A stretch of 7,948 nt of DNA from Flavobacteriales bacterium UBA6049 (GTDB lineage Bacteria > Bacteroidota > Bacteroidia > Flavobacteriales_G > Salibacteraceae). The DNA is taken from positions 1-7,948 of the forward strand of contig DIYR01000104.1 in the NCBI GenBank assembly GCA_002429085.1. Direction: 5' to 3'. The translations under genes and the position numbers were made by a program. Below the pieces are notes generated by a model. The model saw only the letters and a list, made by a program, of their open reading frames with translations, was not told where the DNA came from and did no database searches. Shown piece after piece: positions 1-6,296 of this stretch (its first letter is position 1; each line of letters opens with the position of its first letter).

Positions 1-23
1 ACGTCAATTTTACCTGTAGCCAT
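1..23 (-). CDS. Possible 5' end of a leftward gene, HtpG-like N-terminus (partial)
   Basis: Read leftward from an ATG at 23-21, the edge of the window encodes MATGKID and the first two bases of a Val codon. The start is clean and the gene would be divergent from the DUF2089 gene. From memory, this opening resembles the N-terminus of Bacteroidota HtpG (Hsp90 family chaperone), which typically begins MATGKI(N/D)VS. Seven residues cannot establish a family, so this is a guess resting on similarity of a short start. No -7 box could be assigned upstream on this strand. It could also be a chance ATG. Confidence 0.35.
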
Positions 24-198
24 GAACTAACTATTTTGAGTTTGTGTATTTGAATTTATGCCAGCCATTAGTCAAACCGTGTGCCAGTACTGTAAAGCTG
101 ACAAGATGACTGAATTTAACTTATCAACTGATAAATTGAATATTATTTAAAAATTGTTCAATTTTATTTATTTTTACATTCACATTTGAAACACACAG
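24..198. other. AT-rich intergenic spacer between divergent genes
   Basis: This 175-base spacer has no credible coding frame. Its left half is mixed sequence and its right half (about 110-185) is very AT-rich with several short dyads, described separately. It probably carries the promoters for the DUF2089 unit and for the leftward gene at the window edge. No RNA gene or terminator hairpin is visible. Confidence 0.6.
150..165. promoter_or_regulatory. Short perfect dyad in the promoter region of the DUF2089 unit, candidate operator
   Basis: The 16 bases form two perfect 7-base arms, AAAATTG and CAATTTT, around a two-base TT spacer. A second AAATTG copy lies at 133-138, 18 bases upstream of the AAATTG at 151-156. 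A looser TTATC/GATAA dyad is at 121-134. The site is 34 bases upstream of the DUF2089 start codon. A possible, non-consensus promoter overlaps it: TTG at 154-156, 18 bases, then TACATTCA at 175-182. The arrangement would suit an operator, but short dyads arise easily in AT-rich DNA and no regulator is identified. Confidence 0.25.
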
Positions 199-480
199 AT
201 GATTAAACCTAATTTACCAGTTAAGTGCCCCAGCTGTCAAGACTATTTGAAAGTGAAGCGCTTGTCTTGTCAAACATGTGGAACTGAAGTAGAAGGACAA
301 TTCGACATGCCAGTGCTGCAAAAACTATCTAAAAGCGATCAAGATTTCATTCTGCAATTTGTGTTGGCAAGTGGTAGCCTAAAAGAAATGGCTAAGTGGA
401 TGGAACGCAGTTATCCTCTCGTTCGAAACAGATTAGATGAGATTATAGAACAATTGAAAGAGCTATCAGATGATGCATAA
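199..480 (+). CDS. DUF2089-family small zinc-ribbon protein
   Basis: This 93-residue cytoplasmic protein matches the DUF2089 pattern as I know it. An N-terminal zinc ribbon has two CxxC knuckles (Cys10/Cys13 in CPSC and Cys24/Cys27 in CQTC) and is followed by a Thr-Glu-Val-Glu-Gly link. A helical segment at about 38-88 contains SYPLVRNRLDEI, which resembles a helix-turn-helix recognition region. Four cysteines suggest one bound zinc. The function of the family is not established; a DNA- or RNA-binding regulatory role is an inference from the architecture. No Shine-Dalgarno precedes the ATG, as is usual in this phylum. It is the first gene of a rightward unit, and its last codons overlap the next gene by 11 bases, which suggests translational coupling. 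Family assignment is fairly sure; function is unknown. Confidence 0.85.
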   Translation: MIKPNLPVKCPSCQDYLKVKRLSCQTCGTEVEGQFDMPVLQKLSKSDQDFILQFVLASGSLKEMAKWMERSYPLVRNRLDEIIEQLKELSDDA

Positions 481-1057
481 ACTTATCCATCCTTTCAATT
501 ATATCGCTGGAGAAAAAGCGCTAATTGTAGGAATTGTTTTCTCCATAATCTCTTCATTCATTGCAGTATATACAGAGATTCATTTTAATGGACTCATTAA
601 CCTTAAATACATTGAGGCATCTACACCGATCTACCTTTCTTTCTTAGAACCATTTCTCAACGCACTAGTCTTTTCAGCAGTGCTTGCTATAACTGGACTA
701 ATTTTAAAAAAACAGTTCCGTATGATTGATTTGATAGGAACTCAATTACTTTCTAGGGCACCATTGGGGCTTGCTGTTTTAGTGATGTTGGTTTCAGGAG
801 TTACCAAAGAGAGTACAATTGAATTGTTGGATCAATTAAACCCACAAAACCCAGATCTTTCTTTGCTTATTCCATTTCTCATAATGGCTATCGCTACTCT
901 TCCTGTACTCGTTTACACACTCTATTTAATGTATCATTCTTACTCTGTTTCTGTTAATCTAAGCGGAGTGAAGGGTGTTGTGTCTTTCATCATCTGTTTT
1001 ATCATCACCGAAATCACTTTAGGGTTCACCTATTTCTCTCTTTACTCTTTGTATTAA
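470..1057 (+). CDS. Yip1-like five-helix membrane protein
   Basis: This 195-residue integral membrane protein has hydrophobic segments at about 17-36, 59-79, 97-113, 130-152 and 168-192. No cleavable signal peptide is seen. The N-terminal HPFNYIAGEKA stretch, followed by five helices, is reminiscent of bacterial Yip1-domain proteins, which are poorly characterised. There are no enzymatic motifs or conserved charged residues inside the helices that would point to a transporter mechanism. Two start codons lie in tandem (470 and 473), both inside the end of the DUF2089 gene, so ribosome re-initiation is likely and the two products are probably made together. The secreted hydrolase gene follows after 10 bases. 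The membrane location is sure, the Yip1 label is moderate and the function is unknown. Confidence 0.75.
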   Translation: MMHKLIHPFNYIAGEKALIVGIVFSIISSFIAVYTEIHFNGLINLKYIEASTPIYLSFLEPFLNALVFSAVLAITGLILKKQFRMIDLIGTQLLSRAPLGLAVLVMLVSGVTKESTIELLDQLNPQNPDLSLLIPFLIMAIATLPVLVYTLYLMYHSYSVSVNLSGVKGVVSFIICFIITEITLGFTYFSLYSLY

Positions 1058-1067
1058 AACTAGCCTT

Positions 1068-2282
1068 ATGAGATCATTATTCCTTTTTGTATTGACCATT
1101 TTATTCTACCAAATATCTAATGGTCAACATTCTATTGACACCACCTTCACTTCTGGCAACCTAATATTAAACGGCACCTTAGTAATACCAAACAGAACAA
1201 GCTCTTATCCGATAGTAATTATGGCCCACGGTTCTGGGGCAAACAACAGGAACGAATCGTTTACTCCAACTGGCGCAAACGGAACTTGTTTGTACCCAGA
1301 TTTGGTAAATGAAACCTCTTACTTATTCAAAGACATAGCAGATTCTTTGGCGAATGCTGGCATTGCTACTTTTAGATACGATAAAAGAACGTTAACGCAT
1401 GGAGCCTCATTAAACTTACAGACCTTAGTTATTCAAGATTTTGCCAGCGATTTATCTGCTGCTGTGGATTTTGTGAAATTAAAACCAGAGATAAACCCCT
1501 CTAAAATCTATTTATTGGGGCACAGTCAAGGTTCTAATTTTATTCCTTTAGTAGCACAAGAACGTCAAGATATTTATGGTCTTATATCAATGGGAGGCAA
1601 CACCACACCTATAGATACCATTTATGCCAATCAAACGAGGGATATTTCTTACAAATGTGATCAGGATACTGTTACTGGAGATCAGTACTATTCTGATATA
1701 CTAAACGCAATGGGGATGGTAAGAAATGGTAGTTGGCCAAACAACCAGCTTCTATTGGGCGCCTATGAGCCTTTTTGGAAAAGCTGGATTGATCTAACTG
1801 ATTCAATTGTTTACAACTACAAATCAGCCCAGAAACGAGCACTCATACTTCAAGGAGAAAATGATTTCAACGTACCGTTTTCAGAATTGAATCCTTTCTA
1901 CGAACTAGATACGGCTATCACTACAATCACCTCTTTTCCCGGATTAAATCATCATTTCAATGATGGTGACAATCCAGCAACAAACTCTCAAGTATTAAAA
2001 ACTATGATAGATTGGATTCTAGCAGAACCTTCTTCTGTTCAGCAAACAATTCAACACGAGTTGTTTTCATTCTCAATCAGTCATAGATCAATTTTAATAG
2101 AAACTCAAAGGCACTCTAACCTATCCTTATCTGTTTACGATCTAACTGGAAAAGTAGTACTAGAGCAAAGTGTAAACCATACAAACCAACTACAGATTCA
2201 GCATAACCTAAAAGGATTATACATTATTCTACTTACAGATCAAGATGGAAATCAACTCAGTAGAAAATCTTTCCTACATTAA
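1068..2282 (+). CDS. Secreted alpha/beta hydrolase with T9SS C-terminal sorting domain
   Basis: This 404-residue protein starts with a signal peptide (about 1-19, a hydrophobic core ending ISNGQ). The alpha/beta hydrolase domain spans about 25-320: oxyanion motif HGSG at 54-57, nucleophile elbow GHSQG at 151-155 with Ser153, likely acid Asp266 in GENDFNVP, and likely catalytic His295 in GLNHHF. A lid-like insert lies between about 183 and 255. Residues about 332-404 form a type A T9SS sorting domain, with SVYDLTGK at 355-362, KGLYIILL at 382-389 and a basic end, RKSFLH. The protein should therefore be exported by Sec, moved across the outer membrane by T9SS and surface-anchored or released after the sorting domain is removed. 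The fold suits an esterase, peptidase or acyl hydrolase; the substrate cannot be read. It is the third gene of the unit. Confidence 0.88.
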   Translation: MRSLFLFVLTILFYQISNGQHSIDTTFTSGNLILNGTLVIPNRTSSYPIVIMAHGSGANNRNESFTPTGANGTCLYPDLVNETSYLFKDIADSLANAGIATFRYDKRTLTHGASLNLQTLVIQDFASDLSAAVDFVKLKPEINPSKIYLLGHSQGSNFIPLVAQERQDIYGLISMGGNTTPIDTIYANQTRDISYKCDQDTVTGDQYYSDILNAMGMVRNGSWPNNQLLLGAYEPFWKSWIDLTDSIVYNYKSAQKRALILQGENDFNVPFSELNPFYELDTAITTITSFPGLNHHFNDGDNPATNSQVLKTMIDWILAEPSSVQQTIQHELFSFSISHRSILIETQRHSNLSLSVYDLTGKVVLEQSVNHTNQLQIQHNLKGLYIILLTDQDGNQLSRKSFLH

Positions 2283-2416
2283 TGTATCCTACTCTTTTCA
2301 ACATGAACATAGCGCAATAGTAAAGCCTTTCAAGTGCCCTACCCCGAGTGTTTTCATTTTCCAAATACAGCCTTGCTATGTAAAAACAGTACATTTGGAC
2401 AAAATTTCAAGATCCT
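2283..2416. other. Intergenic spacer between the hydrolase and the lipoprotein unit
   Basis: These 134 bases separate two rightward units. I see no convincing terminator hairpin with a T-tract after the hydrolase gene. A 12-base perfect palindrome, TACATTAATGTA (2275-2286), spans the hydrolase stop codon but is too AT-rich to act as a terminator stem. A good -7 box sits near the right end, so the downstream pair probably has its own promoter. Confidence 0.6.
2390..2397 (+). promoter_or_regulatory. Bacteroidota-type -7 box upstream of the DUF4136 gene
   Basis: TACATTTG fits the TAnnTTTG consensus of the primary sigma factor of Bacteroidota exactly. It lies 19 bases before the ATG at 2417, which would leave a very short leader. 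The upstream -33 element (TTTG or TTG) is not at the expected spacing of about 19-21; the nearest TTG (2373-2375) is only 14 bases away. The -7 match is therefore good but the whole promoter is only probable. Confidence 0.5.
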
Positions 2417-3088
2417 ATGAAAAATCTAACACTGAAAGTCATTGGCGCAGTTATCATTGCCTTTGGTCTTGCGGGATGTTATCCAGATCAGCTTCGAGGT
2501 TATTCAGACTACGACATGGTAGTGACTGATTATGATTCGAAAGTAAATTTCGATACGTATTCAACTTTTCACTTACCAGATACGGTAGTTGATATTATTG
2601 ATACAAACGATACTAAAATACATCCTCTTACACGTGCGCAGCAAACAGCAATTATTGCGGAGATTCGTCAAAACTTTTTGGATTTAGGATGGTCTGAAGT
2701 TGATTCTGTTGATTCGAATAATCTAGCTGATGTAATTATTACAACTACTGCCGTAAGAAGCGAGTTTTCTGTTTACTATCAATATTGGTATTCATACTGG
2801 GATTACTGGTATGGATGGGGTTATTACCCTGGATATGGTGGTGGATACTATTACCCTGGTTACCCTTGGTATCCTGGATATGGTGGTATCTACAAAGAAG
2901 ATTATAAAGTTGGTAGTATTCAAATTGATATGGTGCACCCATTCGATGTAGCAGATGACAACGAATTTCCGGTTGCATGGTCTGCGAATATTTATGGTCT
3001 TTTATCATCAAACCAAAGCAGTAATGAATCTCGATATGCTTCAAACATTGGTTTGGCATTCGATCAATCTACTTACCTTAAGAAATAA
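2417..3088 (+). CDS. DUF4136-type lipoprotein with Tyr/Trp/Gly-rich insert
   Basis: This 223-residue protein has a lipoprotein signal peptide with lipobox LAGC, Cys21 being the lipidated residue. The following DYDMVVTDYDSKVNFDTYST (31-50) and a helix at about 71-91 ending in the DLGW motif, then ADVIIT at 104-109, are typical of DUF4136, a family of uncharacterised envelope lipoproteins. Residues 120-159 are extremely aromatic: 17 Tyr and 5 Trp among 40 residues, with most of the rest Gly or Pro. The C-terminal part (about 165-223) returns to ordinary sequence with the WSANIYGLL strand. The chosen ATG gives a proper signal peptide, and a -7 box lies 19 bases upstream. A beta-barrel gene follows after 8 bases, so the two products may work together in the outer membrane. 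Family likely, function unknown. Confidence 0.85.
   Translation: MKNLTLKVIGAVIIAFGLAGCYPDQLRGYSDYDMVVTDYDSKVNFDTYSTFHLPDTVVDIIDTNDTKIHPLTRAQQTAIIAEIRQNFLDLGWSEVDSVDSNNLADVIITTTAVRSEFSVYYQYWYSYWDYWYGWGYYPGYGGGYYYPGYPWYPGYGGIYKEDYKVGSIQIDMVHPFDVADDNEFPVAWSANIYGLLSSNQSSNESRYASNIGLAFDQSTYLKK
2774..2893 (+). repeat. In-frame Tyr/Gly/Pro-rich repeat tract inside the DUF4136 gene
   Basis: This tract encodes residues 120-159 of the lipoprotein. It contains an exact 15-base direct repeat, CCTGGATATGGTGGT, at 2828-2842 and 2873-2887, 45 bases apart and thus in frame. It also contains TATTACCCTGG at 2822-2832 and 2849-2859, 27 bases apart. The peptide period is roughly YPGYGG or YPGYPW. The repeats look like internal duplications within a low-complexity coding segment. 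Confidence 0.8.
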
Positions 3089-3096
3089 CGAGCACT

Positions 3097-3687
3097 ATGA
3101 GAATTTGGATTATTTCAACCGCATTGATGCTCGCTAGCATCGTTTCTAACGCACAAGAAAACTTTTTTTCGGTTACTTATGGAATGGGGTTACCAACTGC
3201 AGAAACCGCTGATTTCATTGACGATTACAGCTGGAGAGGAGTCAACCTAGAGTGGAAAAAAATGGTAAAGAGCAACGTAGGTGTTGGTTTTACTACTGGA
3301 TGGAACGTATTTGATGATTTTGTAAACAAAGGTTCTTACACAGATGGAACGACAACATACACTGCTAATCAGTATCGTTACATCAACGTTTTCCCAGTGA
3401 TGGCTAACGTAACATACTACTTAGATCCAGATGCTTCTGTAATTCCTTTTGGTACAATTGGAGCAGGAACCTACCGTATTTTACAACGTAACGAATTTGG
3501 TCCTCTTTTAATCGAAGAGAAAAACTGGCATTTCGGGTTTTATCCTGAAGTAGGTGTTATTTTACCTACGTATGGAAGTGTAGATTTTTTCTTCTCAACT
3601 CGCTACAACTATGCATTTAAAGCTGGTGATGCAAGATGGGATCAATCTTATTTAGGATTCAATATTGGGATTAGCTATTGGCACTAA
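3097..3687 (+). CDS. Small outer-membrane beta-barrel protein
   Basis: This 196-residue protein has a signal peptide (about 1-19, cleaved near SNAQ) and no later hydrophobic helix. The mature part is built of alternating amphipathic strands rich in Gly, Tyr, Phe and Asn, for example FFSVTYGMGLPT (23-34), VGVGFTTGWNVF (61-72), FPVMANVTYYL (99-109), IPFGTIGAGTYRIL (116-129), WHFGFYPEVGVILP (144-157) and a final strand YLGFNIGISYWH. This suits an eight-strand barrel like the OMP_b-brl families of Bacteroidota. The length is usual for that fold. The gene lies 8 bases after the lipoprotein gene and is followed by a terminator, so it ends the unit. The substrate or partner cannot be told; a structural or lipid-binding role is possible. 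Confidence 0.8.
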   Translation: MRIWIISTALMLASIVSNAQENFFSVTYGMGLPTAETADFIDDYSWRGVNLEWKKMVKSNVGVGFTTGWNVFDDFVNKGSYTDGTTTYTANQYRYINVFPVMANVTYYLDPDASVIPFGTIGAGTYRILQRNEFGPLLIEEKNWHFGFYPEVGVILPTYGSVDFFFSTRYNYAFKAGDARWDQSYLGFNIGISYWH

Positions 3688-3713
3688 TTCGAAAGTGATA
3701 TACGAGCAAATTG

Positions 3714-3744
3714 AAAGCCAGATGTTATGCATCTGGCTTTTTTT
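3714..3744 (+). terminator. Strong intrinsic terminator shared with the end of the mscS-type gene
   Basis: An 11-base perfect stem (AAAGCCAGATG at 3714-3724 pairing with CATCTGGCTTT at 3730-3740) closes a five-base loop, TTATG, and runs into seven T residues (3738-3744). It ends the rightward lipoprotein/barrel unit, 26 bases after the barrel gene stop. The loop contains the stop codon of the converging leftward channel gene (3727-3725). On the minus strand the same hairpin is followed only by TTT then CAATTTG, so it would be weaker in that direction. Confidence 0.88.
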
Positions 3745-6148
3745 GTGACCTAATATCTCGTATTGGAACTGGTTTTCCAATTCCCATCTCGTTCAATAAA
3801 TCGTGAATATCTAGAGCAATATCAGAAGTTGCCACTAGCAGGTTTTTATTCATCCAGAAAAGTATTCTAAACTCCTGTGCATACTCTGAATATCCCTGAT
3901 ACAATACCATTGGCGCTGGTGTATGTAATAAATCGCTTCTATTCTTCAATAACTCTTGAATACGTTCAACCACTTCTTTCGGATTGGCATCTAAGTCTGT
4001 TTTGATACGTAATTCTTTTCTACGTTGTGCATCAGACAAGGTCCAGTTTGTAACCCTATTTGTAATAAACTCTTGGTTAGGAACAATTACTTCAGCTCCA
4101 TCCCATGAGCGAACAGTACAACTACGTAAACCAATCTCTTTCACTTCACCTTCGGTTTGTCCAGCCACCACAACATCTCCTTGATGAATAGGGCGTTCGA
4201 AGATCAAAATCAATCCACTAATAAAGTTTCCTACAATATTTTGTAACCCAAATCCAATACCAACACCTAAACCACCTGCCAAAAAGCTCAACTTATCTAC
4301 ATCTACTCCCATAGCAGACACTGCTAAGAAAAAGCCTAGTACCATTAGAGTATACTTGGTCATCATGGCAATGGCTTTCGGAACGCCTCGCTTCAAGCTA
4401 AAGTGAATTAGAATATCTTCTTCTAAGAGTGCTCGAATAATATTAGCGAGCACCGCAGATCCAAATAACACCAAGAAGAATTCCACAATATGCTGCACAC
4501 TGATGCTTAACATACCGTACTCCATCTCTTTACGGTAAAATGCATTCCAAACTATGGATACTGGCTGTAACAACATTGCCTTACGTAAAATGGTAACTAC
4601 CCACATGTATAGCATTAGTACGTTTAAGATCTGCATACTGCGTTTTAATACAATTTCATTGTGCTTTTGAAATACTTGTAGTTGTGCCACAGGTGAATGA
4701 TGCAAGAGCATGTAGATGATCCCATATGAAATTCGAATCAAAATCAATATAATGAGAGCCACCATTAATGAATGTACGATTACACTCGATACTATTTGAG
4801 CTAAGAACGTGTATCCAACAACATGCAAGATTCCAGAAATACTGAATAACACACCTAATACTGGGGCTATTTGGATAATCGCTTTCCAAATAAAAAATTT
4901 CCCTTCCATGTCTTGCTTCTTAGCTCTGAACACAAAAAACATAGCTGCCAAACCAGCTGTAGATTCTAACAACAACAACCATCTAAACAACAGCTGACCG
5001 TTGTTGTACACCTCTAAGAACTGATCAATGTTGTAAAGCACTACAATAATGACCAATGGTATTCTAAACATAGGGTGTACAATACGCCACCCAAGAATTA
5101 ATGTAGGTATAGCTGCTAACAAGAGTAAGATTGGCCTAACACCAAACGGCATCACCGGATAGATTAGAAACATCATTACTATACTCACCAATGCCCATGT
5201 TACCACTGGTGCGTTAAACAAGGTTACAATAACACTTAACTTCTCTTCTTCAATTTGTGCTGAAGTAATATTTGAACGGAACAAGATGAGCAGTCCTAAA
5301 AACAATAAGCTGATAATCAAATGGTAACTCGCTTTTTCACTGTTGTCTTGCAAAAACATCTTCAACTGATTTTGCCAAGAACTTAGACCGAGCACTTCTA
5401 GCATTTCTGCCTCTCTCATAATTACAGAATCAGAAGGCACTGAATCAACCAGAACAGGATCTTCTGCAACCCAAATAAATGGATCATTTCGCTCTAATAA
5501 TTGCGCTAAAAAATTGTTCTGTCTATCTGCTAGCCCACTCAACAACAAAGAGGTTTCTTGCTCTTCATTAATCAGCGATTCTTGTAATGAAAGCTCTTCA
5601 TTTAGCTCTTTCTTCAACTTTTCCTCGCTCTCGACCAATTCATCAATGATTCCACCAATTTTATTTTCAGTTGGATTGATTCCAACCGACTCATAATAAG
5701 CTTCTGTCTCTCTCCAACGCTTAATCCAAATTTGATTTTTAGCGGTGTTATCGGTTAATGTTTCAATGGATTCGTCTACTTCTTTTTGAATCTTTGCAAG
5801 ATCTTTCCTGTACTTATCTAAACGATTATACTCTAGCTGAATGATATTGACATTTGCACTGCGTTTCAATAAATGCCTCGCAATTTGCTTGATTCTCTCC
5901 CCTTCTTCTAACAATTTCTCTAGCTTCTCATTATCAGTTGATGTGGTATCAGCCTCATGATCAAATACTGCCTTGTTAGTTTCTAATAAATCTCTGGTTT
6001 TACCATATTCCACCTTTACATCTGCCAAAGGAATAATTCCCAAGGCTCGCAAAGAATCATCTGGTAACAAAGCATTCTGTGCATTTCCTGCAAGTGTAAT
6101 TACTAGAAATAGGGAGAATGTAATGAATCGGGAAAGGATTGATTTCAT
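3725..6148 (-). CDS. Large MscS-superfamily mechanosensitive channel with periplasmic coiled coil
   Basis: This 807-residue inner-membrane protein has a signal peptide (1-23, ending AGNA) and a long, charged, mostly helical periplasmic region at about 65-220 with coiled-coil character. About eleven hydrophobic helices follow between about 274 and 650. The pore helix is the conserved part: AGGLGVGIGFGLQNIVGNFI at 624-643 then SGLILIFERP, followed by the MscS beta domain (GDVVVAGQTEGEVKEIGLRS, 657-676; VPNQEFITNRVTNW, 689-702) and a C-terminal alpha/beta domain to about 800. Family knowledge says such channels open under membrane tension and release solutes in hypoosmotic shock. The layout resembles MscK/MscM-size members rather than the small E. 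coli MscS (286 aa). It is transcribed alone, divergent from the reductase unit. Its last codons, for KPDA, lie in the terminator arm and loop. I saw no clear promoter for it in the 148-base divergent spacer. Confidence 0.93.
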   Translation of the reverse strand: MKSILSRFITFSLFLVITLAGNAQNALLPDDSLRALGIIPLADVKVEYGKTRDLLETNKAVFDHEADTTSTDNEKLEKLLEEGERIKQIARHLLKRSANVNIIQLEYNRLDKYRKDLAKIQKEVDESIETLTDNTAKNQIWIKRWRETEAYYESVGINPTENKIGGIIDELVESEEKLKKELNEELSLQESLINEEQETSLLLSGLADRQNNFLAQLLERNDPFIWVAEDPVLVDSVPSDSVIMREAEMLEVLGLSSWQNQLKMFLQDNSEKASYHLIISLLFLGLLILFRSNITSAQIEEEKLSVIVTLFNAPVVTWALVSIVMMFLIYPVMPFGVRPILLLLAAIPTLILGWRIVHPMFRIPLVIIVVLYNIDQFLEVYNNGQLLFRWLLLLESTAGLAAMFFVFRAKKQDMEGKFFIWKAIIQIAPVLGVLFSISGILHVVGYTFLAQIVSSVIVHSLMVALIILILIRISYGIIYMLLHHSPVAQLQVFQKHNEIVLKRSMQILNVLMLYMWVVTILRKAMLLQPVSIVWNAFYRKEMEYGMLSISVQHIVEFFLVLFGSAVLANIIRALLEEDILIHFSLKRGVPKAIAMMTKYTLMVLGFFLAVSAMGVDVDKLSFLAGGLGVGIGFGLQNIVGNFISGLILIFERPIHQGDVVVAGQTEGEVKEIGLRSCTVRSWDGAEVIVPNQEFITNRVTNWTLSDAQRRKELRIKTDLDANPKEVVERIQELLKNRSDLLHTPAPMVLYQGYSEYAQEFRILFWMNKNLLVATSDIALDIHDLLNEMGIGKPVPIRDIRSQKKPDA

Positions 6149-6296
6149 GATTACAAATTAATACCAGATTACACATTATGAAATCTATTCCGTGTAGAAA
6201 TTACTTCAAAATTGGAGGACCCATTCCTTTCTTAACTTAAGTCAATGAGATTTAGATACCCTCCTCGGTAGGTTTGCTTGTTAAAAGCACCAAATA
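6149..6296. other. Divergent intergenic region between the channel and reductase genes
   Basis: This 148-base spacer must supply promoters in both directions. Rightward, a good -7 box is present (6269-6276). Leftward, the best candidate is TTAATTTG on the minus strand (6161-6154), one base off consensus, only five bases from the channel ATG and with no -33 partner, so I do not call it. No operator repeat stands out. Confidence 0.55.
6269..6276 (+). promoter_or_regulatory. Bacteroidota-type -7 box upstream of the reductase unit
   Basis: TAGGTTTG followed by C fits TAnnTTTG exactly and lies 20 bases before the ATG at 6297. No TTG is found at the usual -33 spacing; TTTA at 6251-6254 is 14 bases upstream. 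This is the most likely promoter for the reductase/DUF4386 pair. Confidence 0.48.

Noticed and set aside
71..86. Minus-strand TGGCAC-N5-TTTGA resembling a sigma-54 promoter
   Set aside because: The invariant GC of the -12 element is GA here, and no other sign of sigma-54 control is visible.
2283..2416. Rho-independent terminator after the hydrolase
   Set aside because: No GC-containing stem followed by a T-tract was found; only short AT-rich dyads are present.
2245..2529. A 94-codon rightward frame bridging the hydrolase end and the lipoprotein start
   Set aside because: It overlaps two well-supported genes in another frame, has no signal or family pattern, and its middle is the intergenic spacer with a likely promoter.
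2822..2887. Repeats in the lipoprotein gene as a CRISPR or mobile-element trace
   Set aside because: The repeats are short, in frame, of unequal spacing and fully explained by a repetitive Tyr/Gly/Pro peptide.
2745..3059. A 104-codon minus-strand frame opposite the lipoprotein gene
   Set aside because: Its His/Gln/Asn-rich peptide is the shadow of the Tyr/Gly/Pro-rich tract on the other strand; no family pattern is seen.
2955..3137. A 60-codon rightward frame across the lipoprotein/barrel junction
   Set aside because: It overlaps both real genes out of frame and would remove the well-placed barrel signal peptide.
4656..4889. Small frames within the channel gene on both strands (also at 3984, 4809, 5514 and 5973)
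   Set aside because: All lie inside the 807-residue channel gene, whose reading frame is supported by MscS motifs; they are shadows.
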